Source: Bacillota bacterium
Lineage (GTDB): Bacteria; Bacillota; Clostridia; Acetivibrionales; DSM-2933
Assembly: GCA_030705945.1 (NCBI GenBank)
Contig: JAUZPS010000156.1
Span: 1 to 9,108 of the forward strand
DNA length: 9,108 bases
Reading direction: 5' to 3'
The stretch's first letter is position 1. The number at the start of each line of letters is the position of its first letter. Below the pieces are notes generated by a model. That model was not told the origin of the DNA and made no database searches. It worked only from the letters and a program-made list of their open reading frames with translations. Positions 1-6,623 of this stretch are shown here, piece after piece. The position numbers were made by a program, and so were the translations under genes.

Positions 1-129
1 AAACTCCGGCATATTGCTTGCAACACCTTTCCCCCAAAATGGAACAACATATAAATAAACTACCAATCCACAAAAGCCAACTGATATAATAATACCTTTG
101 AGCCAACTTGCTAATTTCCTTTGATTCAT
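1..129 (-). CDS. DUF2975 family membrane protein, N-terminal part
   Basis: Only the first 43 codons are present; the gene runs off the left edge. The peptide begins MNQRKLASWLKGIII and continues with one hydrophobic segment (about residues 12-31), then FWGKGVASNMPEF. This pattern of a short basic start, a first membrane helix and a small loop ending in PEF resembles DUF2975 proteins, small four-helix membrane proteins of unknown function that in Firmicutes are often followed by a small helix-turn-helix regulator. The start is well supported: an ATG at 127-129 with a GGAGG ribosome site (complement of 137-141) and a perfect-consensus promoter further upstream. The family call rests on the N-terminus only, so it is moderately sure. 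That this is a real gene start is much surer. Confidence 0.7.
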   Translation of the reverse strand, partial: MNQRKLASWLKGIIISVGFCGLVVYLYVVPFWGKGVASNMPEF

Positions 130-185
130 TGTAATACCTCCGTGAATAGAATTATCAATTTAGTTCAATTTAGTTTTCATTTATA

Positions 186-213
186 ATTATACATCGCAAT
201 TATGCTTTGTCAA
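186..213 (-). promoter_or_regulatory. Consensus SigA promoter of the DUF2975 gene
   Basis: On the minus strand there is a perfect TTGACA (complement of 208-213), a 16-base spacer and a perfect TATAAT (complement of 186-191). It lies about 57 bases upstream of the ATG at 129. Both hexamers match the vegetative consensus exactly, so strong housekeeping transcription is expected unless a regulator intervenes. Confidence 0.8.
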
Positions 214-262
214 CTAATATTTAATGTCCCACGATAAATATTATACAATACACATTAAATTA

Positions 263-268
263 TATAAT
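263..268 (+). promoter_or_regulatory. Possible -10 box for the YyaL-like gene
   Basis: A TATAAT lies about 80 bases upstream of the TTG start at 347. The region where a -35 box would sit (about 240-246, TTATAC) is a poor match. An inverted repeat TTGGG/CCCAA (301-305 and 315-319) lies between this box and the ribosome site and could be an operator. The surrounding DNA is very AT-rich, so a chance -10 match is possible. Confidence 0.35.
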
Positions 269-330
269 ATAAATCACAATCATAAATCATACTTGCAATT
301 TTGGGCAATACTAACCCAAGTACAATTTAC

Positions 331-336
331 AAGGAG
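331..336 (+). promoter_or_regulatory. Ribosome binding site for the TTG start at 347
   Basis: AAGGAG lies 10 bases before a TTG codon. No in-frame ATG lies before codon 14 (MEKSPYLL), which would remove conserved N-terminal residues and has no Shine-Dalgarno, so the TTG is preferred. Confidence 0.75.
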
Positions 337-346
337 TTGAATATAC

Positions 347-2383
347 TTGTCCGAAGTTAATGACCAATTTACAAATAAGTTAATCATGGAAAAATCCCCC
401 TACTTACTCCAGCATGCCCACAACCCCGTGGACTGGTACCCATGGGGTACAGAGGCGTTTACCAGAGCGGTAAACGAGGATAAACCCATTTTCCTCAGCA
501 TCGGATATAGTTGCTGTCATTGGTGCCACGTAATGGAAAGAGAAAGCTTCGAAGATGAAGAAGTTGCAAAAATTTTAAACTCAAACTTTGTTTCAATAAA
601 AGTTGATAGGGAAGAGAGGCCAGATATTGATCATATATACATGTCTGTCTGCCAGATGCTGACAGGCCATGGTGGTTGGCCCCTAACAATAATTATGACT
701 CCAGATCAGAAGCCGTTTTTTGCAGGAACTTATTTCCCTAAAAATAACCACATGGGTATGTCAGGCTTAATGACAATTCTTGAAAGGGTAAATGCCGCAT
801 GGAGCAATAAAAGGGAAGCTCTTATTGATTCGGGGGAGAGCGTGACAAAAGCATTTAGCGAGAATCCTCCATCAAATAAAGGGATCAGCAGCGATGTGAT
901 AGAAGAAGCATATATGAGCTATGAGGAAGCGTTTGACGAAAAATATGGAGGGTTTGGCGACGCTCCAAAATTTCCAACACCCCATACCCTGTTGTTCTTG
1001 CTTCGCTACTGGAGCAATAAAAAAGACCCTATTGCTCTCGATATTGTAAAAAGAACTCTGAATTCTATGCACGGAGGAGGTATCTATGATCATATAGGCT
1101 TTGGCTTCAGCCGGTATTCAACGGATAGAAAGTGGCTGGTTCCTCACTTTGAAAAAATGCTTTACGATAATGCCCTTTTGGCTATTGCATATCTTGAAGG
1201 ATATCAGGCAACAAGAGAGAATAAATACGCCGATGTCGCAAAACAGATATTTACGTATGTTCTAAGAGATATGACATCTCCGGAGGGTGGCTTCTATTCT
1301 GCTGAAGATGCAGATTCTGAAGGTGTAGAAGGAAAATTCTATGTATGGTCGCATGATGAAATAATTGACGCGCTTGGCAAAGAAGAAGGAGAAAAGTTCT
1401 GCAAATATTATGATATTACTGAAAAAGGAAATTTTGAAGGCAAAAATATACCCAATCTGATAAAGTCAACTGTAATCGATTCTGACAAAGAATTTATTGA
1501 GGCTTCAAGGCAGAAGCTTTTTAAAGTCAGGGAAAACAGGATACATCCTTATAAAGACGATAAGATCCTTACATCGTGGAATGGATTGATGATCGCGGCT
1601 TTGTCCATGGCAAGCAGAATTCTTGGTATAAAAGAATATGAAGCTGCTGCTAAAAGGTCAGTGGATTTTATATTTGAAAACCTTATAAGAGAAGACGGCC
1701 GGCTCTTTGCTCGTTTCAGAGATGGAGAAGCTTCTTACCCGGCGTATGTTGATGATTATTCATTTCTGATTTGGGGACTTATTGAACTCTACGAAACAAG
1801 TTACAATGAACTATATCTCAACAAAGCGATAAACTTAAGCAAAGACCTGATAAAGTATTTTTGGGATGAACAAAACGGCGGTTTGTATATCTATGGAAGT
1901 GACAGCGAACAACTTATCGCAAGGCCGAAAGAAGTATATGACGGCGCAACGCCATCCGGAAATTCTGTAGCGGCGTTAAATTTTCTAAGGCTTTCAAGAT
2001 TAACAGGCGACCATAGCTTAGAAGAAAAGGCGAATCAGATATTAAAAGCCTTCAGCAGAGAAATAAAAAAACATCCTGCAGGATATTCTTTTTTACTGAT
2101 TGCGGCTATGTTTAAAGAAACTAGCGCAAAAGAGGTAATTGTCGTGTCAAATTCAATAGACGATGACGCCAGGAATATGTTAAATATAATAAATGAGCGG
2201 TACAGTCCTTTTACAGTTTCAATATTATATTCAAAAGATAATGAAGAATTGAAAAAGATTATACCATTTATTAAGAATTATGAGGTAGTGGATAACAAGG
2301 CAACCGCATATGTATGCAAGAATTTCTCGTGTCAAACGCCAGTTAATGATTTGAAGGAATTCAGGGAGAGCATGTCGAATTAA
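347..2383 (+). CDS. YyaL-like thioredoxin domain-containing protein (DUF255)
   Basis: The 678-residue product matches the full length of the YyaL/SPATA20-type family. It starts with a thioredoxin-like domain (about 8-165) containing KSPYLLQHAHNPVDWYPWG and a CHWC active-site motif (57-60) preceded by Cys56, then WPLTIIMTPD. An alpha/alpha-barrel region resembling six-hairpin glycosidases follows (about 185-590), with GGFGDAPKFP (201-210), WLVPHFEKMLYDN (263-275), SAEDADSEG (318-326), LTSWNGLMIAAL (408-419), AYVDDYSF (466-473) and DGATPSGNS (532-540). The C-terminus carries AYVCKNFSCQTPV with Cys656 and Cys662. There is no signal peptide, so the protein is expected in the cytoplasm. Its biochemical role is not established; the CxxC suggests redox chemistry and the barrel suggests binding of a carbohydrate-like ligand, both by inference. 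It has its own ribosome site and is convergent with the signalling genes, so it is probably monocistronic. Confidence 0.93.
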   Translation: MSEVNDQFTNKLIMEKSPYLLQHAHNPVDWYPWGTEAFTRAVNEDKPIFLSIGYSCCHWCHVMERESFEDEEVAKILNSNFVSIKVDREERPDIDHIYMSVCQMLTGHGGWPLTIIMTPDQKPFFAGTYFPKNNHMGMSGLMTILERVNAAWSNKREALIDSGESVTKAFSENPPSNKGISSDVIEEAYMSYEEAFDEKYGGFGDAPKFPTPHTLLFLLRYWSNKKDPIALDIVKRTLNSMHGGGIYDHIGFGFSRYSTDRKWLVPHFEKMLYDNALLAIAYLEGYQATRENKYADVAKQIFTYVLRDMTSPEGGFYSAEDADSEGVEGKFYVWSHDEIIDALGKEEGEKFCKYYDITEKGNFEGKNIPNLIKSTVIDSDKEFIEASRQKLFKVRENRIHPYKDDKILTSWNGLMIAALSMASRILGIKEYEAAAKRSVDFIFENLIREDGRLFARFRDGEASYPAYVDDYSFLIWGLIELYETSYNELYLNKAINLSKDLIKYFWDEQNGGLYIYGSDSEQLIARPKEVYDGATPSGNSVAALNFLRLSRLTGDHSLEEKANQILKAFSREIKKHPAGYSFLLIAAMFKETSAKEVIVVSNSIDDDARNMLNIINERYSPFTVSILYSKDNEELKKIIPFIKNYEVVDNKATAYVCKNFSCQTPVNDLKEFRESMSN

Positions 2384-2485
2384 ATTAGGGCTTCAAAGAA
2401 GTTAATTTGAATTTGTAAGAATTTATCTTAGTGATAGGAAAGCAATAAGAATTAAAAAAGCTGGGAAACTCACAAAGAAATTTGA

Positions 2486-2914
2486 TTAGTCTAAAGGTAT
2501 AGTTAATGTGATTTTTGTGCCTTTTGGATGGTTTGGGATAATCTTAAAGCTGCTGGAGAAGTTATTTACTAATGTGAGTCCCCAGCCTCTAGAAGACATA
2601 GAACTTATGTCTGAAACTTTTCTGTTTAGGTTCAGAGACTCAAGATCAACTCCGTTACCTTCGTCGCAAAGTTCAAATAGAATTGAATCCTCAGTCTTTT
2701 TTAAAGACAAAGAAACCTTACCAGGACTTTTTTTATATCCGTGTTCTAAGGAATTAACCAAAAGCTCATGAATAGCGCTTTTAAGCTTAAATTTAGGCTT
2801 TTCATCGTTTGTTATATTTTCAATAGCTTCTTCACATATTGTAAGGAATTTTTCTATATTATCTTCATCATATGGTATATATGCTTCGAGATTATAATTT
2901 AATATTTGCATCAT
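2486..2914 (-). CDS. RsbW/SpoIIAB-like ATP-binding protein (HATPase_c_2)
   Basis: This is a 142-residue stand-alone GHKL ATPase domain. The N box is AIHELLVNSLEHGY (47-60, with the Mg-binding Asn at 54), the G1 box is DEGNGVD (84-90) and the G2 box is SRGWGLTLVNNF (108-119). It has no dimerisation/phosphoacceptor domain and no membrane segment. The length and motif order are those of serine-kinase anti-sigma factors (RsbW, SpoIIAB) and related partner-switching kinases, which phosphorylate an STAS-domain antagonist. The start is one of two adjacent ATG codons (2914 or 2911) behind GGAGGG (complement of 2920-2925); the second has the better spacing of 8 bases. It lies 193 bases downstream of the histidine kinase on the same strand. 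Whether it binds a sigma factor or another partner cannot be told, because no sigma factor or STAS gene is in the window. Confidence 0.85.
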   Translation of the reverse strand: MMQILNYNLEAYIPYDEDNIEKFLTICEEAIENITNDEKPKFKLKSAIHELLVNSLEHGYKKSPGKVSLSLKKTEDSILFELCDEGNGVDLESLNLNRKVSDISSMSSRGWGLTLVNNFSSSFKIIPNHPKGTKITLTIPLD

Positions 2915-2930
2915 TCAAGCCCTCCATATT

Positions 2931-2940
2931 CATTATAGCA
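2931..2940 (-). promoter_or_regulatory. Extended -10 promoter candidate for the RsbW-like gene
   Basis: The minus strand reads TGCTATAATG, an extended -10 (TGnTATAAT), with a weak TGGATT 17 bases upstream as a possible -35. Transcription would begin at about 2925, right at the GGAGGG ribosome site, leaving a leader of only about 11 bases. If used, this gene can be expressed apart from the kinase upstream. Confidence 0.45.
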
Positions 2941-3011
2941 TTCAATCGGACTAAAATCCAGACGTTAAATTTTTTATTTATAAACTTTTTTGGGTAATTT
3001 ATATAGATGTT

Positions 3012-3030
3012 TATAAATTATTGCTATAAT
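3012..3030 (+). promoter_or_regulatory. Promoter-like box pointing into the kinase 3' end
   Basis: The plus strand carries TTATAAATTATTGCTATAAT, an extended -10 box (TGCTATAAT), inside the gap between the kinase and the RsbW-like gene. It points rightward, antisense to the kinase end. Almost the same string, lacking one T, is found in front of the phosphatase gene on the minus strand (6400-6419). No open reading frame follows, so any transcript would be a non-coding or antisense RNA. No recognisable -35 is present. Confidence 0.25.
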
Positions 3031-3107
3031 GGATAAATATTTATTTAAAGATATAAAAAAGTTTATGTTTGTTGTTATGTGTTTTTATAGATTTCGAACA
3101 TCTTTAA

Positions 3108-4898
3108 TTAATGTTCATAGCGTCCTAAAACCGGATTAGGGCTTGTGTCGTGGGATGGGAGTCTAATTGTAAAGCGACTTCCAAGCATTTCTTCTGATTC
3201 TACTGAAATTGTTCCGCCAAATTCTTTTATAATTCCATATGAAATAGAAAGACCTAGGCCAGTTCCTTTGCCGACTTCTTTTGTCGTAAAAAAGGGTTCG
3301 AAAATTTTATTAATATGTTCTTTTTTAATTCCGCCGCCGGTATCTTCGATTTCGACATACACATACTTGTCCTTTTCGTAGGAACTAATCACGATTTTTT
3401 TCTGCCAGCTTTTAACCCACTCAGGGGGATTTGACGCTTCTCTATATCTCCTGACTTTTTTCTCGAAATCGTCAAGAGCGTCACGGGCATTGCTCAATAT
3501 ATTTAGAAAGACTTGTTCAAGTTTGTTGTGATCTGCAAGGACAGTAGGTATTTCTTCTGAAATAAAGGTTTCGATAGTAATATTTTTATTTTTCAACTGT
3601 TGGCCTATTAGCTTAAAAACATCAAGCAGCGGAACGCTTACAGAGATTTCCTGGTGAGCCTCTTTTGGCTGTCTTGCAAAAGTTCTTAAGTGAGTAATTA
3701 TTTTGTTGATTCTGTCAATTTGTTCGATTACCGACTTCAGTTTTTCGTCCAGAATATCATCATTGAGCTTACCAAAATTTTTAGCGCGCTGCAGACCTTG
3801 AACAATAAGGCTTATACCTCCAAGAGGCTGATTGATTTCATGAGCGATACCTGTAGCCATCTCACCAAGTGTTGCCAGTTTTCCGGATTGAACCAACTGA
3901 GCATCCTTGACTCTCAACTGGTCTGTGCGTTCCTGGACTAATCTTTCCAAGTCGTATGCATATTGTTTTATCTCTTCTTCCAATCTTTTTCTTTGAATTC
4001 CAGCGGAAATTTCGTTAGCTATTATGCTTAAGACCTGTGTTTCCGTCAGAAGAAGATTTTTGCGGGAAGAAGGAATGACTATGTGAAGAATCCCCATCAA
4101 CGCTATATCAGCCAGAAGCGGTATATGAATTATGGAGCTGTCTGACTCAGGCAAGTCAACATCCTGGATAAACTCGCATATAGCATGACCTGTCAGTTTC
4201 CCATAATTTATGGTAAATTGGGAATATGTGAGAAAACAATCAAAAACATTGCCGTAAACAAATTTATCGTCATACGTATAAGAGCAATGATGCTTTTTAT
4301 ATTCACTGTTAAGACCAATCTGATGTTCAACATAAAAATTGTTGTTCCGTTTATCTAAAAGACATATAAAAACTACTGGAATTTCAAGGATAGTGCTTAT
4401 GGCGCTGATTATACCATTGCACATTTCATTAATGCTGATGGGAGAGTTAACAAGGTGAGCAACTTCAATGAGTATATCCCGGTATTTTTCTTCGACTTTA
4501 AGGTTTGTTATGTCTTTCACAATTATTAAAAATCCGCATATAATTCCAGGGGAGGCGAATCTAGGAGTTACAGTAACAGAGACCGGCAGAATGGTACCGT
4601 CCTTTCGGATTGCCTTCATCTCATAATCAGTAATTCTAGAGTTATAATTTGTATCATTATGTAATAAAATATCGTTGCTGTGGGGATTGGTTACATGAAG
4701 AATCTGAGGCGTTTGTTTATCTACCATTTCATCTTTGGTGTAACCGTAAATAATCTCAGCTCCCGCATTCCAGAATACTATTTTGTCATTTAAATCTGTA
4801 GCAATAATACCATACTCCGTAGAACTATTTAAAATATTATCGAGAAGCTCAGTTGTATTAGTCTGATTTTCATTTTGTAAATGTTTCGATGTAGTCAT
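3108..4898 (-). CDS. Soluble PAS(-GAF) sensor histidine kinase
   Basis: The 596-residue product has a PAS domain (about 17-132, with NAGAEIIYGYTKDEM and a PAC-like end GFLIIVKDITNLK). A GAF-like region follows (about 140-300), then a short coiled coil (about 300-335). The kinase core has the H box GIAHEINQPLGG (phospho-acceptor His353), N box NILSNARDAL (Asn470), G1 DTGGGI (519-524), F box FEPFFTTK and G2 GTGLGLSI (545-552). The HEINQPL form is common in HisKA kinases. No transmembrane segment or signal peptide is seen, so it senses a cytoplasmic signal. The ATG at 4898 is chosen because GGAGG lies 5 bases upstream. An in-frame GTG at 4958 would add 20 residues but has no ribosome site and lies inside a palindromic repeat. 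The likely partner is the response regulator-phosphatase encoded 185 bases upstream. The GAF call is less sure than the rest. Confidence 0.92.
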   Translation of the reverse strand: MTTSKHLQNENQTNTTELLDNILNSSTEYGIIATDLNDKIVFWNAGAEIIYGYTKDEMVDKQTPQILHVTNPHSNDILLHNDTNYNSRITDYEMKAIRKDGTILPVSVTVTPRFASPGIICGFLIIVKDITNLKVEEKYRDILIEVAHLVNSPISINEMCNGIISAISTILEIPVVFICLLDKRNNNFYVEHQIGLNSEYKKHHCSYTYDDKFVYGNVFDCFLTYSQFTINYGKLTGHAICEFIQDVDLPESDSSIIHIPLLADIALMGILHIVIPSSRKNLLLTETQVLSIIANEISAGIQRKRLEEEIKQYAYDLERLVQERTDQLRVKDAQLVQSGKLATLGEMATGIAHEINQPLGGISLIVQGLQRAKNFGKLNDDILDEKLKSVIEQIDRINKIITHLRTFARQPKEAHQEISVSVPLLDVFKLIGQQLKNKNITIETFISEEIPTVLADHNKLEQVFLNILSNARDALDDFEKKVRRYREASNPPEWVKSWQKKIVISSYEKDKYVYVEIEDTGGGIKKEHINKIFEPFFTTKEVGKGTGLGLSISYGIIKEFGGTISVESEEMLGSRFTIRLPSHDTSPNPVLGRYEH

Positions 4899-4903
4899 AT
4901 AAT

Positions 4904-4908
4904 CCTCC
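4904..4908 (-). promoter_or_regulatory. Ribosome binding site fixing the kinase start
   Basis: GGAGG on the minus strand lies 5 bases before the ATG at 4898. The longer alternative start (GTG at 4958) has no purine-rich site before it, so this site decides the start. Confidence 0.8.
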
Positions 4909-4912
4909 AGAC

Positions 4913-5018
4913 TAAGGTATGATTGGAAAATTACTTCCGGTTCTGAGCGGTTGTTCACGAGTTAAGTGAACACGTAAGCGAAGTTTTATCGGAAGTTATT
5001 TTTTTTGATACTACCTTA
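4913..5018. repeat. Palindromic intergenic element E1 (kinase leader)
   Basis: This imperfect palindrome of about 106 bp has perfect 7-bp ends TAAGGTA (4913-4919) and TACCTTA (5012-5018). Inside are paired arms ACTTCCG/CGGAAGT (4933-4939 and 4990-4996) and a central hairpin GTTCAC/GTGAAC (4953-4958 and 4966-4971). Its right end, TTTTTTTTGATACTACCT (4999-5016), is identical over 18 bases to the right end of the element at 6438-6536, while the core differs. It sits just upstream of the kinase ribosome site, so it would lie in the kinase leader RNA if the kinase is transcribed from farther upstream. Its right edge overlaps the inverted repeat fragment at 5016-5059. Confidence 0.65.
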
Positions 5019-5059
5019 ACTGCATTTTTAATGTAAAATCTTTTTCGCAACTTATATAA
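5016..5059 (-). repeat. Repeat B fragment (44 bp, inverted copy of 6984-7027)
   Basis: These 44 bases are the exact reverse complement of 6984-7027, beginning TTAACTGC and ending CTTATATAA. The other copy is part of a complete palindrome; here only one half is present and it abuts element E1. It lies between the stop codon of the phosphatase gene (5084) and the kinase gene. Exact identity over 44 bases implies recent spread or conversion. Confidence 0.85.
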
Positions 5060-5083
5060 ATGTAATTCAGATCGTGATTTTAC

Positions 5084-6256
5084 TTATGTATTGGGGTCTT
5101 CATTTTTAATTAGTTCAAGACCTACAATGGTAACGTCATCAAAAAAATCATTATTCGCATATTCAGCAGACGCGTTTAAAAGCTCCTTCAGGATTTGATC
5201 TATAGGTTTGGAATTATTATTCATCAGAGTCTTTTCAATGTTTTCATAACCAAAAATTTTATCATTTCTTGAGACTTCAAGAATACCGTCGGAGAATAAC
5301 ATAACCTTATCTCCAGGATTTAATTGATGAACGCTGCAGCTGTAAGTTGCATCTTCAAAAGCTCCCAGAACAGTACCTGTCGAATGCAAGGGCGTTATTG
5401 TGTCCTTGTTGAATAAGTATTGGGTGACATGTCCCGCAGATACATAATACATAATATTAGTTTTTTTGTCGAGGAAGCCTAAGAATAGGGTTGCAAAAAC
5501 GTTTTCGGCTGTATTTATAAGAACCTCTGTATTTAAATCTGCTACAATTTCAGGAAATCTTCTTTTGTTTATACCCTGTTTGTAATTATATTCAATATTC
5601 TGAAGAAAGCTTTTGAGTATTACAGTAATAACTGCTGCAAGTATGCCATGATTGGAGACGTCAAATACGTAGAAGCATAAATAATCTCCAATGTCGCAAA
5701 TGTCGTACATATCCCCGCCAACAGCCTCAGAGGACTTATATTCTACCGCGAAACGCAAACCTTTAAGCTCTGGAAATTTTTTTGGCAGCAGATTGAGAAG
5801 TATTTTTTCTGCAGAATCATGAAGTCCCTGAAGATAAGAATTCTGATCCAGCAACTTTTTTTGAATCTTTGAATTTTCCAGCATAAGATTTTTTTTCTCA
5901 ATAGCGTTAGAAATTGTCAGCGATAATTGATCTACATTCGGTGGCTTTTTAAGGTATTCAAATGCCCCTTCTTTCATGGTTTGTATTGCATTCTCAAGAT
6001 CGCCATGGCCTGTCAGTATCAAAACATTCATTTCAGGCATCAATTTTTTTATTTCTCTCAAGACATCTATTCCAGTTAATTTGGGCATTCTCATGTCTGT
6101 TATAACGACATCTATGGATTTCATTTTTTCTTTGAAAAGCTTAATACCATCTTCGCCGTTAGTAGCAGTAAGTACAGTATAATTTTCCATTTCAAGATTA
6201 AATTTTATATTTTCCAAAATAGTAGGTTCATCATCTATTACTAAAACAATTGGCAT
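5084..6256 (-). CDS. Response regulator fused to PP2C/SpoIIE phosphatase (RsbU-like)
   Basis: The 390-residue product has an N-terminal receiver domain (1-120) with all catalytic residues: Asp8/Asp9, phospho-acceptor Asp54 (ITDMRMP), Thr82 (LTGHG) and Lys104 (YLKKP). A helical linker (about 118-155, probably coiled coil) leads to a SpoIIE-type PPM phosphatase domain (about 165-385). That domain carries the metal-site motifs VGGDMYD (179-185), DVSNHG (199-204), SAGH (273-276), FSDGILEV (321-328) and DDVTIV (373-378). Such proteins dephosphorylate serine/threonine on STAS-domain antagonists, with the receiver switching activity on phosphorylation. The likely phosphodonor is the kinase encoded next downstream, and the opposing kinase is probably the RsbW-like protein two genes down. 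It is cytoplasmic. The ATG at 6256 has AAGGAG 9 bases upstream. DVSNHG in place of the usual DVSGHG is a minor variant and no key residue is lost. Confidence 0.93.
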   Translation of the reverse strand: MPIVLVIDDEPTILENIKFNLEMENYTVLTATNGEDGIKLFKEKMKSIDVVITDMRMPKLTGIDVLREIKKLMPEMNVLILTGHGDLENAIQTMKEGAFEYLKKPPNVDQLSLTISNAIEKKNLMLENSKIQKKLLDQNSYLQGLHDSAEKILLNLLPKKFPELKGLRFAVEYKSSEAVGGDMYDICDIGDYLCFYVFDVSNHGILAAVITVILKSFLQNIEYNYKQGINKRRFPEIVADLNTEVLINTAENVFATLFLGFLDKKTNIMYYVSAGHVTQYLFNKDTITPLHSTGTVLGAFEDATYSCSVHQLNPGDKVMLFSDGILEVSRNDKIFGYENIEKTLMNNNSKPIDQILKELLNASAEYANNDFFDDVTIVGLELIKNEDPNT

Positions 6257-6399
6257 AAAAATAATCTCCTTGATACAATTTTAAAGGCTTAAGATTAATC
6301 TGTCCATGAATATATATTAACTATAAATGATATTTTCGCTGAATATCTTTGTTTTCCTCTATATTAAATAAAATTTATTAGCTATTTTTAATTTAATTT

Positions 6400-6419
6400 A
6401 TTATAGCAATATTTATAAG
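6400..6419 (-). promoter_or_regulatory. Extended -10 promoter candidate for the phosphatase gene
   Basis: The minus strand reads TTATAAATATTGCTATAAT, with an extended -10 (TGCTATAAT; hexamer complement of 6400-6405). No good -35 is seen at 17 bases. Transcription would start near 6393 and give a leader of about 135 bases before the ATG at 6256. Within that leader is a small hairpin GATATT/AATATC (6329-6334 and 6342-6347). I recognise no known riboswitch. Confidence 0.45.
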
Positions 6420-6437
6420 CAATTTCCACAATTTATA

Positions 6438-6536
6438 AGGGAGTTTCAAAAATTCCTTGTTCAAGTTTATATGGCGAAAACCCATTATATCAAGTTTTTG
6501 AAACGACCAGTTGCGAAGTTTTTTTTGATACTACCT
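6438..6536 (+). repeat. Palindromic intergenic element E2 (99 bp)
   Basis: The element runs from AGGGAGTTTCAAAAA at the left to TTTTTGATACTACCT at the right, imperfect terminal inverted repeats matching at 13 of 15 positions. The left arm GTTTCAAAAA (6443-6452) also has a perfect 10-base partner inside the element, TTTTTGAAAC (6495-6504), so two mutually exclusive hairpins are possible. A second copy of the same length lies at 8160-8258, differing by about six substitutions and two single-base length changes in A and T runs. TAA directly flanks GGG on the left and follows ACC on the right, which may be a 3-bp target duplication. No open reading frame lies inside. Confidence 0.85.
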
Positions 6537-6614
6537 AACTCATTTACTTAACTCTCACACTTCAAATTAAGCAGCCGTATAAATATTAATGATGTGGGAA
6601 AGTTGAGTTATATA

Positions 6615-6623
6615 TGTTATAAT
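6615..6623 (+). promoter_or_regulatory. Extended -10 promoter of the DUF503 gene
   Basis: TGTTATAAT is an extended -10 box about 34 bases upstream of the TTG start at 6657. The sequence 17 bases upstream (TGGGAA) is a weak -35. A TTGAGT at 6603-6608 is too close to serve. Confidence 0.5.

Noticed and set aside
2384..2485. A terminator between the convergent YyaL-like and RsbW-like genes.
   Set aside because: Only weak stems of 5-6 bp (for example TTCAAA/TTTGAA) are visible, with no GC-rich stem and T-run.
2980..3066. A 12-bp perfect inverted repeat, ATAAACTTTTTT (2980-2991) and AAAAAAGTTTAT (3055-3066).
   Set aside because: It is made only of AT-rich runs with a 63-base spacer, and in DNA this AT-rich about one such match per window is expected by chance.
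3096..3116. A GAACAT/ATGTTC hairpin at the kinase stop codon as a terminator.
   Set aside because: The stem is only 6 bp, AT-rich, has a 9-base loop and no U-run follows on the minus strand.
4899..4958. A 20-residue N-terminal extension of the histidine kinase from a GTG at 4958.
   Set aside because: No ribosome site precedes the GTG, the extension lies largely within palindromic element E1, and the ATG at 4898 has a GGAGG at the right distance.
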